Positions 17,775 to 26,597 of a DNA stretch of 64,000 bases are shown here, one piece after another. Positions within the stretch are counted from its first letter, which is position 1, and each line of letters begins with the position of its first letter. The stretch covers positions 301,297 to 365,296 of the forward strand of contig JAQXDW010000151.1 of the NCBI GenBank assembly GCA_029251165.1. The letters run 5' to 3'. Source of the stretch: Myxococcota bacterium (lineage in GTDB: Bacteria > Myxococcota_A > UBA796). Position numbers and translations under genes: made by a program. The notes below the pieces were generated by a model that saw only the letters and a program-made list of their open reading frames with translations, was not told where the DNA came from and ran no database searches.

Positions 17775-19223
17775 CTACCAGCTCAGCCGGCCGGTGAGGC
17801 TGTACAGATCCACCCGCTCGGCACCGGGACCCGCGAGGTCCTCAGACAGCATCGCGTGGCCCCCCTGGACCTCCAGGCTGCCATGCACGGTCTCGCCGGC
17901 GACGTCGATCGGCGCGGCTCCAACTGCTGCCGCCCAGCACAGCTCCGTGCCCAGCCGAGCGCCCGTCGTGGCGAGATCGTGGTGACTGGTCGGGGTGCCG
18001 CCGGCGCGGGTGGTGTAGAACGGCTGCGCGATCGGTGCCGTTGCCCAGGCCAGCACTGCGCCCGCCCGGAGGGTCGACCAGCTCGTGGGGGTGAAGCGGG
18101 CAACCGGCGAGAAGAAGGCCGCCCGCTGGAAGGCGCCCTCGGTGACGATGGCCTCAGCGCCCGGCGGCGGCTGAGCGGAGAACTCCGGGTCGTCGAGGAG
18201 GGCATAGGTGCCAGCATTTACCGCCCCGATGACCTCAGGGAACAGAACCTGCCCGACGCCGAAGTCTCGGTCGAAGGTAAAATCATGGGCGGTGCCGTCG
18301 TCGAGGTCGCCGTCGCCGGAGGCATAGCCTCCCAGCAGGATCAGCCCGCCACGGTCGGGAACAAGGGCCTCGAGGAGGCCGGTCGCCCCCAGCGACCGAA
18401 CCGCCAGCTCGTCGAGCGCGACGTACGACATCGAGCGGTTGGTGCTGCCGGTGATGCCCGCGACCTCCACCGCTGCCCGCCAGCTCATTCCGAGCCCGGA
18501 GAACGGCACATCGGCGTACATGTCGAGGACCTGAGCGGAGGTGGACCGCACATCGTCGGCCTCGTACTGAGTCCGCGCGACCCCGTAGGCACCGATCTTC
18601 AGCCCGCTGTCGTCGCGGTAGAGCATCGAGAAGATCGCCTGGTTGGCGACCTGGCCGTCCATCCAGCGGGCCAGATCATCCTCGATGACCCGATCCACTG
18701 CACCGGAGAAGTACAGCGGCGTCTGCGGCAGCCGGGTCGTGGCCCGGACACGAAGCACCCGGTCGCCGAACCGGGTCTGGCCGAACAGGCGATCATGATC
18801 GCCGTCGTTGGCGAGCATGCCCAGTCCCCAGTGCGAGGTCACGACACCGCCCTCGAGCTGAACCGGTCCAGCGGTCCCGCTCACCGCCGCCCGACGGAGG
18901 GCGAAGTGTTCCCAGGAGGTCGGGTTGATGTCGTCGTACTGACGCTGGTCGTGGGCGAGGATGTCGTTGGGGGTCGGGATTCCCCAGGGGTCACCGACGA
19001 TTGGTCCGGTGAGCACGTCACCAGCGAGCCCGACGCTCACCTGATCCCAGTCGATGGCGCCGCCGAGGCGGATGCGCTGCTCGAGGACCATGCCCTGATC
19101 GAGGGTGGTCCCCTCGGCATCGACAGCAAAGTCCGAGATCATTCGACCAACCTCACGGATCTCTCCGTCGAGAGAGAGGTCTGCGGCGTGTGCGGTGTGC
19201 AGGAGGAGGAGCAGCTCAGTCAT
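17775..19223 (-). CDS. Outer-membrane beta-barrel protein
   Basis: A 482-residue protein with a signal peptide (TELLLLLHTAHAA) followed by alternating-hydrophobicity strands with many Tyr/Trp/Phe and short Gly/Asp turns, ending in GRLSW, an aromatic C-terminus as required by the BAM complex. The size would fit a 16-18-strand porin. I do not recognise the specific family or cargo. Its ATG overlaps the end of the lipase gene by 8 bases (ATGACTGA), so the two are translationally coupled and probably act together at the outer membrane. Confidence 0.82.
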   Translation of the reverse strand: MTELLLLLHTAHAADLSLDGEIREVGRMISDFAVDAEGTTLDQGMVLEQRIRLGGAIDWDQVSVGLAGDVLTGPIVGDPWGIPTPNDILAHDQRQYDDINPTSWEHFALRRAAVSGTAGPVQLEGGVVTSHWGLGMLANDGDHDRLFGQTRFGDRVLRVRATTRLPQTPLYFSGAVDRVIEDDLARWMDGQVANQAIFSMLYRDDSGLKIGAYGVARTQYEADDVRSTSAQVLDMYADVPFSGLGMSWRAAVEVAGITGSTNRSMSYVALDELAVRSLGATGLLEALVPDRGGLILLGGYASGDGDLDDGTAHDFTFDRDFGVGQVLFPEVIGAVNAGTYALLDDPEFSAQPPPGAEAIVTEGAFQRAAFFSPVARFTPTSWSTLRAGAVLAWATAPIAQPFYTTRAGGTPTSHHDLATTGARLGTELCWAAAVGAAPIDVAGETVHGSLEVQGGHAMLSEDLAGPGAERVDLYSLTGRLSW

Positions 19224-22200
19224 CGGTACCTGCCGTGATCTCGCGGAAGAAGTCGCAGCTGCCGTCTGCCAGGCAGGGATCGTCGCTGATCTCTGCTCCG
19301 TTTGTCTGGATGTACCGTGCGATCTGATTCATGGAGAAGGTGTTGATGTCGAAGTCCATCTCGGGATCCGGGAACGCGAATCCGTGGCTTCCGTTGGGAT
19401 TGATGTAGGGCAGCCGAAGCCCGCTCTGGCCGCTCGATGTGTCGGTGGTGTACCGCAGCGGGGCATCGGAGGGCTCGCCGTACTCGTTGCTGCCGTTGTC
19501 GAGGTCGTCAGCATCGAACAGCACCGGCGTGCCGGCGTCATCGGTCCAGGGACCGTGCTGCTCGAGGCCACGGACGACCTCGGTGTCGATGAGCCACTCG
19601 TTGACCGACATCCCGTAGCGCTCATCCTCCTCGCGGAACTCCACCATGCCCGCCGCCCGGGCCAGTGCGATCCCGGTGTTGATCGAGACGATCATGTCGC
19701 CGGGCGTAGGCATGAGGAGGATGTTGGTGGGCTCGCCGCCGAGGACCTCGATGGGGTCGTTGAAGTAGCGGGCGTAGCTGATCGGATCGCCAGGCTCGAG
19801 CGCCGCTGAGGAGACGCCGATGAGCCGTCGGAGGTCCGGCGATCCTCGGGTGTGTCCCAGCCCCGAGGCGCCGGCGACCAGGGGGGAGCCTGCGGCCATG
19901 GTCACGCCCTCGTGGAGCACCTCGGTCTCGAACGTGTCGATGACCGCGATCTCTGCGCCGCTGGCGTCGAAGAGGGTCATGACGAACCGGTCGCCGAGGC
20001 CGATGTTGTCATCGAGCGTGTAGATGCCGCCGTCGTAGACCTGCGGCATGCCCGTCAGCTCGCGCTTCTCGAAGGGATCGGGAGCATCGGCCGGAATGGA
20101 GATGCGGAAGGCGCCCTCCTCGGTGACCCAGCCCTCCCTCACCTCTCCGTTGTCGATGTTCTCGACCACCACCCGGCCACCAGCGGGCAGGGCGGGCAGG
20201 CTGGCGACGGGCAGGGTGATGTCGTCGGTGTTGGAGATGACGATCTGGCTGATGCTGGTCGTGCCGTTCTTGTCGTCGGGTACGCCGACAAAGATCGGGG
20301 TGATCAGCCGACCCGGCACCGCCTCGACCACGCCAGAGAGCGGTGAGCGCATGCCGATGTCGAGCAGACCACCGCCCGCGACCACCGGCACCCAGGTCTC
20401 AATGTCTGGCATGACCGCCGCAGAGACCGCCGCGTTGATGCCACCCAGGGAGCCGCCGAAGATGTGGTATCCGACGTCGGGGCCGCCGATGTCCGGGGTG
20501 CCGTCGCTGTCCCAGTCGCAGGTGATCTCGCTGCGCCCCGAGGACTCGCCGCCGTCGAGGATGAAGTCCATCTCTCCGCCGCCGCAGTTCTGGAAGCTGC
20601 GGATGAGCCACATCCAGTCCACCGCCGCCTGACGGACCATGTCGCGGGTGTGGAAGGAGTCCGAGATCCACTGGTCGCCGCCGGAGTCGGGGAAGCCGTC
20701 GTTGTCGAGGTCTCGGAACCGAGCGTCCTGGAGGTGGTGGAGGAACGGGGTGAGGCCGTAGGTGGTCAGCAGGGCCTCGATGAGCGGGAGGTCATCGGGA
20801 TCGAGGGTCGGACCGTGCCCGGGGAAGTCGATGGCGCACATCGCGACGCCGACCCGGTTGAGGGCGTAGGCACCGAGGGTGGCATCGAACCGAGAGGAGC
20901 CGTAGCCGTGGCCGAACAGGGCGACCGGGAACGGCGCCTGGTACTCCTCGCTCTCGGTGGGGATGAAGCAGGTGAACGGCACCCGCTGGGGCGCCGCAGA
21001 CAGGGTACCGGCCACCGGATCGACCGCCCACCACTCGTCGGCATCCCACAGCCCGCCGTCGTCGCGGTCGGCCATCAGGTAGGGCACCTCATAGGCACCG
21101 CCGACGATCCGGTCGGTGAACGAGAGGTAGCCCGCCTCGATGACCTCCGCGCTGCCGTCGTCGCCGACCAGCCCGTTGGCGACCAGCGGGCCGATGAAGT
21201 TCTCGATGGGCAGCTGGAAGATGTCGTCCACTCCGCTGACCTCATGGACCTGGAGCGCCTCGGTGAGCGTCGCGGGGTAGGCGTCGGCCATCCACGACCA
21301 CGGGCCTTCCCCGTCGAGTCCACGGCGGATGTCCACCAGGTCTCCAGTGACCCGGCCGGTAGAGAAGGTCCAGGCAAACGCCACGTCCTCAAGCTCAAGC
21401 CCCCACAGCGGCAGGGCATCGACCAGCGGGTCGAGGGCATCAGACTGGCGGGTGTGGTTGACGTACTCCCACGGCGAGCGAACCGGCTCCCCGTCTTCAC
21501 CCAGCAGCCGCTCGGTGAGCACCACCGCGTACATCGACTCCTCCTCCAGCGGCAGGATCGGGCGCATGATGAGGGTGTCGGTCTGACGCTCGTACCAGGT
21601 CAGCAGGTCCTCGCGGGGGTCATCGGAGTCAAACGGGAAGACGTTTGCGATGTCGAGCAGTCCGTCGGCGTCGGTGTCTTCGCCCGGATCGAGGATCCCG
21701 TTGCCGTTGAGGTCCTCGCTGACGGTCTCAAACAGAAAGGCCGGGCTGTCTGCGCGCGCGTCGTTGGTGAAGTAGCGATCGGTCTCGTCGAGGTCCATCG
21801 GGAAGTTTCCCTGACCCAGGTCGAGGTGGACCGGCTGGAGGTACTGATCAGAGCGCGGATCGATGTTGAACACCAGGACGGCATCGTCGAGGAAGGAGAT
21901 GTCGCCGAGCTGGGCATCGTCCCGGTGGCGGGTGGCGATGTTGTCGAGGTCCAGGGGAGCCTCGAAGGCAACCGTGAGGGCCGAGAAGATCCCGAACCCG
22001 ACCAGCTCGTTGATCTTCTGCCGCGCCTCGCTCTCCAGCTCCGTGACCCCCTCCTCAGAGATGTTGAGTCGCAGGCCGGTCACCGAGCCCGGATCCGGAC
22101 GCGCGGCGAGGTCGTTGGGGAACGGTATCTCCGGCAGCGGCTGTGCATCCCAGTCCACGCGGACCAAGGGGCCATCTCCATCCGGAGTCAGCCGCAGCCC

Positions 22201-22254
22201 ATCGGGGGCTGTGGCACAGGCGGAGAGAAGGGTGAGGAGGGACAGGGCACGCAT
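19216..22254 (-). CDS. Large lipase-like lipoprotein (VolA/Lipase_bact_N type)
   Basis: A 1012-residue lipoprotein (LLSAC). The early segment IPFPNDLAARPD and the following Ig-like region resemble the N-terminal domain of bacterial virulence-factor lipases such as VolA. The hydrolase part has FGHGYGSSRF, DFPGHG and a nucleophile elbow FGGSLGG (Ser602). EF-hand-like acidic loops (DLNGNGILDPGEDTDADG; DSDGTPDIGG) suggest calcium binding. It may release lysophospholipid or fatty acids at the cell surface. The start at 22254 was chosen at the signal peptide; a frame extension to 22344 is Arg-rich and unlikely to be translated. Coupled to the barrel gene downstream. Confidence 0.83.
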   Translation of the reverse strand: MRALSLLTLLSACATAPDGLRLTPDGDGPLVRVDWDAQPLPEIPFPNDLAARPDPGSVTGLRLNISEEGVTELESEARQKINELVGFGIFSALTVAFEAPLDLDNIATRHRDDAQLGDISFLDDAVLVFNIDPRSDQYLQPVHLDLGQGNFPMDLDETDRYFTNDARADSPAFLFETVSEDLNGNGILDPGEDTDADGLLDIANVFPFDSDDPREDLLTWYERQTDTLIMRPILPLEEESMYAVVLTERLLGEDGEPVRSPWEYVNHTRQSDALDPLVDALPLWGLELEDVAFAWTFSTGRVTGDLVDIRRGLDGEGPWSWMADAYPATLTEALQVHEVSGVDDIFQLPIENFIGPLVANGLVGDDGSAEVIEAGYLSFTDRIVGGAYEVPYLMADRDDGGLWDADEWWAVDPVAGTLSAAPQRVPFTCFIPTESEEYQAPFPVALFGHGYGSSRFDATLGAYALNRVGVAMCAIDFPGHGPTLDPDDLPLIEALLTTYGLTPFLHHLQDARFRDLDNDGFPDSGGDQWISDSFHTRDMVRQAAVDWMWLIRSFQNCGGGEMDFILDGGESSGRSEITCDWDSDGTPDIGGPDVGYHIFGGSLGGINAAVSAAVMPDIETWVPVVAGGGLLDIGMRSPLSGVVEAVPGRLITPIFVGVPDDKNGTTSISQIVISNTDDITLPVASLPALPAGGRVVVENIDNGEVREGWVTEEGAFRISIPADAPDPFEKRELTGMPQVYDGGIYTLDDNIGLGDRFVMTLFDASGAEIAVIDTFETEVLHEGVTMAAGSPLVAGASGLGHTRGSPDLRRLIGVSSAALEPGDPISYARYFNDPIEVLGGEPTNILLMPTPGDMIVSINTGIALARAAGMVEFREEDERYGMSVNEWLIDTEVVRGLEQHGPWTDDAGTPVLFDADDLDNGSNEYGEPSDAPLRYTTDTSSGQSGLRLPYINPNGSHGFAFPDPEMDFDINTFSMNQIARYIQTNGAEISDDPCLADGSCDFFREITAGTDD

Positions 22255-22496
22255 CGCGGACCTCACAGGTTTGGAGCGTTCGCGCATTCTAACGGAAGAT
22301 CGCCTCCGAGACCTTCTCGCGCGCGGGCCGGGCGTCCGAACCACGCCCCGACATCACCGGTAGAACCGCCGGCTCGCGAGCCGCTCCAGCGCATCAGAGC
22401 CGTCGTCAAGAAGGGCGAACCGGACCGCAGGCCGTCCGCTGGCGCCTCTCCTGTGCCCCGGGCTGCCATTCTGGTCGGGAGTGTTACGAATCAGAC

Positions 22497-22967
22497 ATGA
22501 CCCCTGCGGAGATCCTCCACCGACAGCGACTGATCATGGCGGTCGGCGTCGTGGTCTCGCTGCTCCTGCCGGTGCTGGCCTGGGCGATGGTCCCGGTGGG
22601 CGGGGTGAGCCTGGCGGACGTCCGGCAGGTCCTCTCTGAGACCAGCACCACGCACGGCCTGGAGGTCGTCTCTCTGGAGACCGCACCCTACCGCGCTCTT
22701 CCCGTGTGGGTGCGGTGGCACCCGGTCCGGCTCCTGGAGCAGCGCCAGCAGATCGGCTTCACGCCCGGGCTGGGCAGCGACGCCATGCACTACCGACTGC
22801 GGGGCCCCGGTGCCGTCGAGCTGGACTGCGAGCTGCACAGCCGAGACGGCGAGGTGCTGTGGATTCGGCTGGACGGCGCACCCGAGGCCGCCAGCCTCAT
22901 CGGTCCCCTCCGGCGCGATCTTCGCCTCGCCCTCCCCTGGCTGCCGGTATCGTCTCCTTGGAAGTAG
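22497..22967 (+). CDS. Small single-pass membrane protein, unrecognised
   Basis: A 156-residue protein with one hydrophobic N-terminal segment (about 13-32), which acts as an anchor or uncleaved signal, then a roughly 115-residue soluble domain with several Trp and Arg residues. No known motif. It ends 12 bases before the M55 peptidase gene, so the two are an operon, and a role beside a D-amino-acid peptidase in cell-wall or dipeptide metabolism is possible but unproven. Confidence 0.7.
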   Translation: MTPAEILHRQRLIMAVGVVVSLLLPVLAWAMVPVGGVSLADVRQVLSETSTTHGLEVVSLETAPYRALPVWVRWHPVRLLEQRQQIGFTPGLGSDAMHYRLRGPGAVELDCELHSRDGEVLWIRLDGAPEAASLIGPLRRDLRLALPWLPVSSPWK

Positions 22968-22979
22968 GAAGGAGGAGCG

Positions 22980-23774
22980 ATGCGCGTCTACATCAGCGCC
23001 GACATTGAGGGCGTCTGCGGAATCACCCACTGGGACGAGGCCACGAAGTCCTGTGCCGACTACGCCGCGCTCCAGCAGCAGATGCAGCGCGAGGTGGTTG
23101 CCGCCTGTGAGGGTGCCATCGCCGCTGGGGCAACGGAGATCCGAATCAAGGACGCCCACGCCACCGGCCGAAACCTCGACCCGCTCCAGCTCCCCCGGCA
23201 GGCGCACCTCGTGCGGGAGTGGAGCGGCCACCCGCTGATGATGGTCCAGGAGCTGGATGCATCCTTCGATGCGCTCCTGCTCATCGGCTACCACGCCGGG
23301 GCCGGCTTCGGCGGCAACCCGCTGTCTCACACGCTGACCGGCGCCTACCACCGCGTCAGCGTCAACGGACAGGCGCTCAGCGAGTTCCACCTCTACAGCC
23401 TCGCCGCCGCAGCAATGGGAGTGCCGACCGGGCTGGTCTCCGGAGATGCGGACCTCTGCGCGCAGGTCACCGCCCACCACCCCGGCATCCGGACCGTCAC
23501 CACCAACACCGGGCGCGGGCGCTCGGTGATCGCGCGGCACCCCCTCGTCGTCGTCGAGGAGATCCAGCAGGCTGCCGCTGAGGCGCTGCGCGATCTGCCC
23601 ACCCCCGCGCCCCTTCCCGACACCATCCAGCTTGCGGTCGAGTACCGGGACCACCGGGATGCCTACCGGGGCGGCTTCTACCCGGGCGCGACGCAGACCG
23701 GGCCGCGGACGGTGCTCCTGGAGGCCGACGCCTGGTTCGAGGTCCTCCGCGCGCTGCTGTTCCTCAAGCGGTAG
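22980..23774 (+). CDS. dppA: M55-family D-aminopeptidase (DppA-like)
   Basis: A 264-residue protein that matches zinc-dependent D-aminopeptidases, which release N-terminal D-amino acids from peptides such as wall-derived D-Ala dipeptides. Metal ligands are visible in SADIEGV (Asp8, Glu10), DAHATG and GYHAGAG. The length is normal for the family, and family members form decamers. No signal peptide, so cytoplasmic. GGAGGAG immediately precedes the ATG. Second gene of a two-gene unit with the small membrane protein. Confidence 0.9.
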   Translation: MRVYISADIEGVCGITHWDEATKSCADYAALQQQMQREVVAACEGAIAAGATEIRIKDAHATGRNLDPLQLPRQAHLVREWSGHPLMMVQELDASFDALLLIGYHAGAGFGGNPLSHTLTGAYHRVSVNGQALSEFHLYSLAAAAMGVPTGLVSGDADLCAQVTAHHPGIRTVTTNTGRGRSVIARHPLVVVEEIQQAAAEALRDLPTPAPLPDTIQLAVEYRDHRDAYRGGFYPGATQTGPRTVLLEADAWFEVLRALLFLKR

Positions 23775-23832
23775 CCGCACACGGCCATCGGACAGCCTCC
23801 CGGCACCGCAGGCTCCGGCGGACCGGACACCC

Positions 23833-25188
23833 TCAGGGCGTGATGAACGGCGCCAGCTGCCAAAGAATCGCCTTCGGGACGCTGACCCGGACGTGCCAGC
23901 CGTCGTCCTGCCACGCCTCCTCCAGCACCTCGCCGTGCTCGTGAATCAATGCCATTCGCCGCGCCTCTGCGTGGGGCAGCATCAGCCGACGCTCGCACCA
24001 GTCCTGGCTGCGGCGATCCACGACAACCTCAGCGAGCCGATCGAGCCCGTGGCCGGTCTTGGCGCTGATGGTGACGCTCTCGGAGAAGCTGTGTCGGAGC
24101 CCGATGAGGACCCCGTCGTCTTCGACGGCATCGACCTTGTTGAGCACCCCAACCACCCGACTCAGATCGACGCCGAGCTCGGAGAGCACCGTGTGGACCG
24201 CCTCCAGCTGGCCGGCGGCGTCGGGGTGGGCGGCATCGACGACGTGGAGGAGGAGGTCGGCGTGGAGGGCCTCGGCCAGGGTGCTGCGAAAGCTCGCGAC
24301 GAGGTGGTGCGGCAGCTCGCGGACGAAGCCGACGGTGTCGGACAGCGGGATGTCCACGCCGGGCCGGACCGCCCAGCGGCGGCTCACGGTGTCGAGGGTG
24401 GCGAACAGCTGATCCGCCGCGTAGGCCCCAGCGTCGGTCAGGGCATTGAGGAGGGTGGACTTGCCGGCGTTGGTGTAGCCGACGAGGCCCACCGTCCAGA
24501 CCCGGCTGGCCCGCGCGATGACCTCTCGCTCCCGACGATTGACCAGCCGCTCCAGCTCATCGCGCAGCCGGGAGATGCGCTTGTCGACGATGCGGCGATC
24601 GATCTCGATCTGCTGCTCGCCGGGACCACGGGTGCCGATTCCACCGGACTTTCCGCCGCCGCCGCCGGCCTGACGCTCCAGGTGACTCCACATGCCGCGC
24701 AGGCGGGGGGCGGTGTACTGAAGCTGGGCCAGCTCGACCTGGAGGCGGGCCTCTCGCGTCCGGGCACGCGAGGCGAAGATGTCGAGGATCAGCTCGCTGC
24801 GGTCGATGACCCGGCACCCGATCCGCTTCTCCAGCTCGCGAATCTGGTTGGGGGCCAGCTCGTTGTCGAACACGACCAGGGTGGCCTCATGGAGGGCGAC
24901 CGCCTCGGCGATCTCGGTGACCTTGCCGCGGCCGATCCAGGTGGCGGGATCCACCGCACGGCGTCCGTGGCGCGCTTGTCCCCGGCGCTGAATTACCCGC
25001 CAGACGACCTCTCCAGCAGCGGCGATGACGAGGCTCTCCAGTTCATCGAGGCACAGCACCGGAGAGAGCTCAGCATCGTGAGGGTACAGGCCGGCGAGGA
25101 TGGCGCGGTCGGCGCGGGGACGGGTCTCGTTGAGCAAGGGCTTCCAGCGGCTGGTGTGAGCCCCTGCCATAACCTGCATCGACGCCAT
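23833..25188 (-). CDS. hflX: GTPase HflX
   Basis: A ribosome-associated GTPase that splits stalled or hibernating 70S ribosomes in stress. The N-terminal HflX domain has FDNELAPNQ and a helical region, and the Gly-rich linker GGGGGKSGGIGTRGPGE is diagnostic. The G domain has G1 GYTNAGKST (Lys243), G3 DTVGF and G4 NKVD. About 451 residues with the ATG at 25188; a GTG at 25221 would lengthen it by 11 codons and overlap the MATE gene. It starts 11 bases after the MATE stop, so the two are probably co-transcribed. Confidence 0.95.
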   Translation of the reverse strand: MASMQVMAGAHTSRWKPLLNETRPRADRAILAGLYPHDAELSPVLCLDELESLVIAAAGEVVWRVIQRRGQARHGRRAVDPATWIGRGKVTEIAEAVALHEATLVVFDNELAPNQIRELEKRIGCRVIDRSELILDIFASRARTREARLQVELAQLQYTAPRLRGMWSHLERQAGGGGGKSGGIGTRGPGEQQIEIDRRIVDKRISRLRDELERLVNRREREVIARASRVWTVGLVGYTNAGKSTLLNALTDAGAYAADQLFATLDTVSRRWAVRPGVDIPLSDTVGFVRELPHHLVASFRSTLAEALHADLLLHVVDAAHPDAAGQLEAVHTVLSELGVDLSRVVGVLNKVDAVEDDGVLIGLRHSFSESVTISAKTGHGLDRLAEVVVDRRSQDWCERRLMLPHAEARRMALIHEHGEVLEEAWQDDGWHVRVSVPKAILWQLAPFITP

Positions 25189-25199
25189 GGGGACCGCCT

Positions 25200-26513
25200 T
25201 CAGACCGCGATGTCCCGCCACTTCCCCCGCACGAAGACCACCGTCAGGAACACGCCACGGACCAGCCAGTCCAGCGTCGTGCCGATCCAGATTCCGAGCA
25301 GCCCCAGCTCAAGGTGAAACGCCAGCAGCCAGCACATCACCAGCCGCACCAGGAGCGGTCCAGCGATGGCCGCGACCATCGGATTCTGGGTGTCTCCGGC
25401 CCCGCGCAGCGCACCGGCCATGCCATCGGTCAGCGCCATCAGCGGCTGGGCAATGGCCGCGACACGGAGGCACTGAGCACCCATGGTGATGATCTCGACA
25501 TCGTCGGTGAACACCCCGATGAGGGCCTCGGGGAAGACCAGCAGCAGCACCGAGACGCCGGACAAGGCGGCGATGCCCAGTCCGGTGGCGTACCAGCCGG
25601 CCCGCGCAGCCTCATCAGGAGCACCAGCGCCGAGCCGCTGGGCGACGATGGTAGAGGCGGCCACTCCGAAGCCGCTCGCGGCGATGAAGCCCAGAGACTC
25701 GATGGCAATGAGGGCCTGGTGAGCGGTCATCGCCACATCTCCCAGCCAGCCAACCAGCGCAGAGAATGCGACATAGGCAGCGTGGTAGATGCCCTTCTCC
25801 CCCAGGGTCGGGACAGAGATCCGGGCCACCGGTCCCAGCAGCTCGGCGAGGGCACGGGTTGGACGGCGCAGCGGCAGTGCTGCGGTGGGGGACAAGGCGA
25901 TGGCCAGCACGAGGAGAGGCTGGAGCGAGAACGCTGCTGCCGTCCCGATGGCCGCCCCGACAATGCCCAGCTCCGGCGCGCCGAGCTGTCCGCCGACCAG
26001 CAGCCAGGACAGCAGCAGGTTCAGCCCGCCGCACAGCCCGCTGATCCACATCGGCGAGCGGGTATCTCCGCTGGCCTGGAGCGCCGTGAATCCAGCGTCT
26101 CCAGCAAGCTTCAGCGGCGCGATGGCGAACACGATGCCCATGTAGGCCGCCGCCATATCCCGGATGCTCTGGGAGGTGTCCGCCCCGCCGGCCAGCACTC
26201 CTGCGATGGTGTCTCGCAGCGGAATTCCCCCGGCAGCAACCACGACACCAAGCAGCACGGAGACCACCAGGACCGCTCCCATGACCTCGCCAGCCTCTTC
26301 GCGCGCACCTGCCCCGATGCGCCGACCGACCACCGCCATGGTGCCTGCTGAGATGGCCCCAAACACCGAGAACACCGACCACATCAAAGGTCCGCTGATG
26401 CTCATCGAGCCCAGCGCGGCATCGCTGTAGCCACCGAGGATGAGGCGGTCGGTGAAGAAGACCACGGTCGTCAGCAACCCCTGGACCACCGCCGGCCAGG
26501 CCAGCCGGATCAC
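25200..26513 (-). CDS. MATE-family efflux transporter
   Basis: A 437-residue inner-membrane protein with about 12 hydrophobic helices in two related halves, as in the multidrug and toxic compound extrusion family. Typical sequences are GYSDAALGSMSISGPL early, the repeated pattern ALQASGDTRSP and ALRGAGDTQNP at equivalent places in each half, and VAQRLGAGAPDEA. It would export cationic drugs or metabolites using Na+ or H+. GTG start; no in-frame ATG lies just upstream. It heads a unit with hflX and is divergent from the spermidine-synthase-like gene 84 bases away. Confidence 0.93.
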   Translation of the reverse strand: MIRLAWPAVVQGLLTTVVFFTDRLILGGYSDAALGSMSISGPLMWSVFSVFGAISAGTMAVVGRRIGAGAREEAGEVMGAVLVVSVLLGVVVAAGGIPLRDTIAGVLAGGADTSQSIRDMAAAYMGIVFAIAPLKLAGDAGFTALQASGDTRSPMWISGLCGGLNLLLSWLLVGGQLGAPELGIVGAAIGTAAAFSLQPLLVLAIALSPTAALPLRRPTRALAELLGPVARISVPTLGEKGIYHAAYVAFSALVGWLGDVAMTAHQALIAIESLGFIAASGFGVAASTIVAQRLGAGAPDEAARAGWYATGLGIAALSGVSVLLLVFPEALIGVFTDDVEIITMGAQCLRVAAIAQPLMALTDGMAGALRGAGDTQNPMVAAIAGPLLVRLVMCWLLAFHLELGLLGIWIGTTLDWLVRGVFLTVVFVRGKWRDIAV

Positions 26514-26597
26514 TGCGCGGAGGAGGGAAGGCTGAGAGATGGGAAGCCTCGGGCCAGATGTGAGAGCGATGCCAGGGTCGCCTGCTACCCTGCCGAG

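Noticed and set aside
17676..19238. 520-codon plus-strand frame opposite the outer-membrane barrel
   Set aside because: Antisense shadow; the barrel frame has a signal peptide and proper C-terminal aromatic residue.
20464..22500. 678-codon plus-strand frame opposite the lipase gene
   Set aside because: Antisense shadow of a clear lipoprotein lipase; no recognisable motifs.
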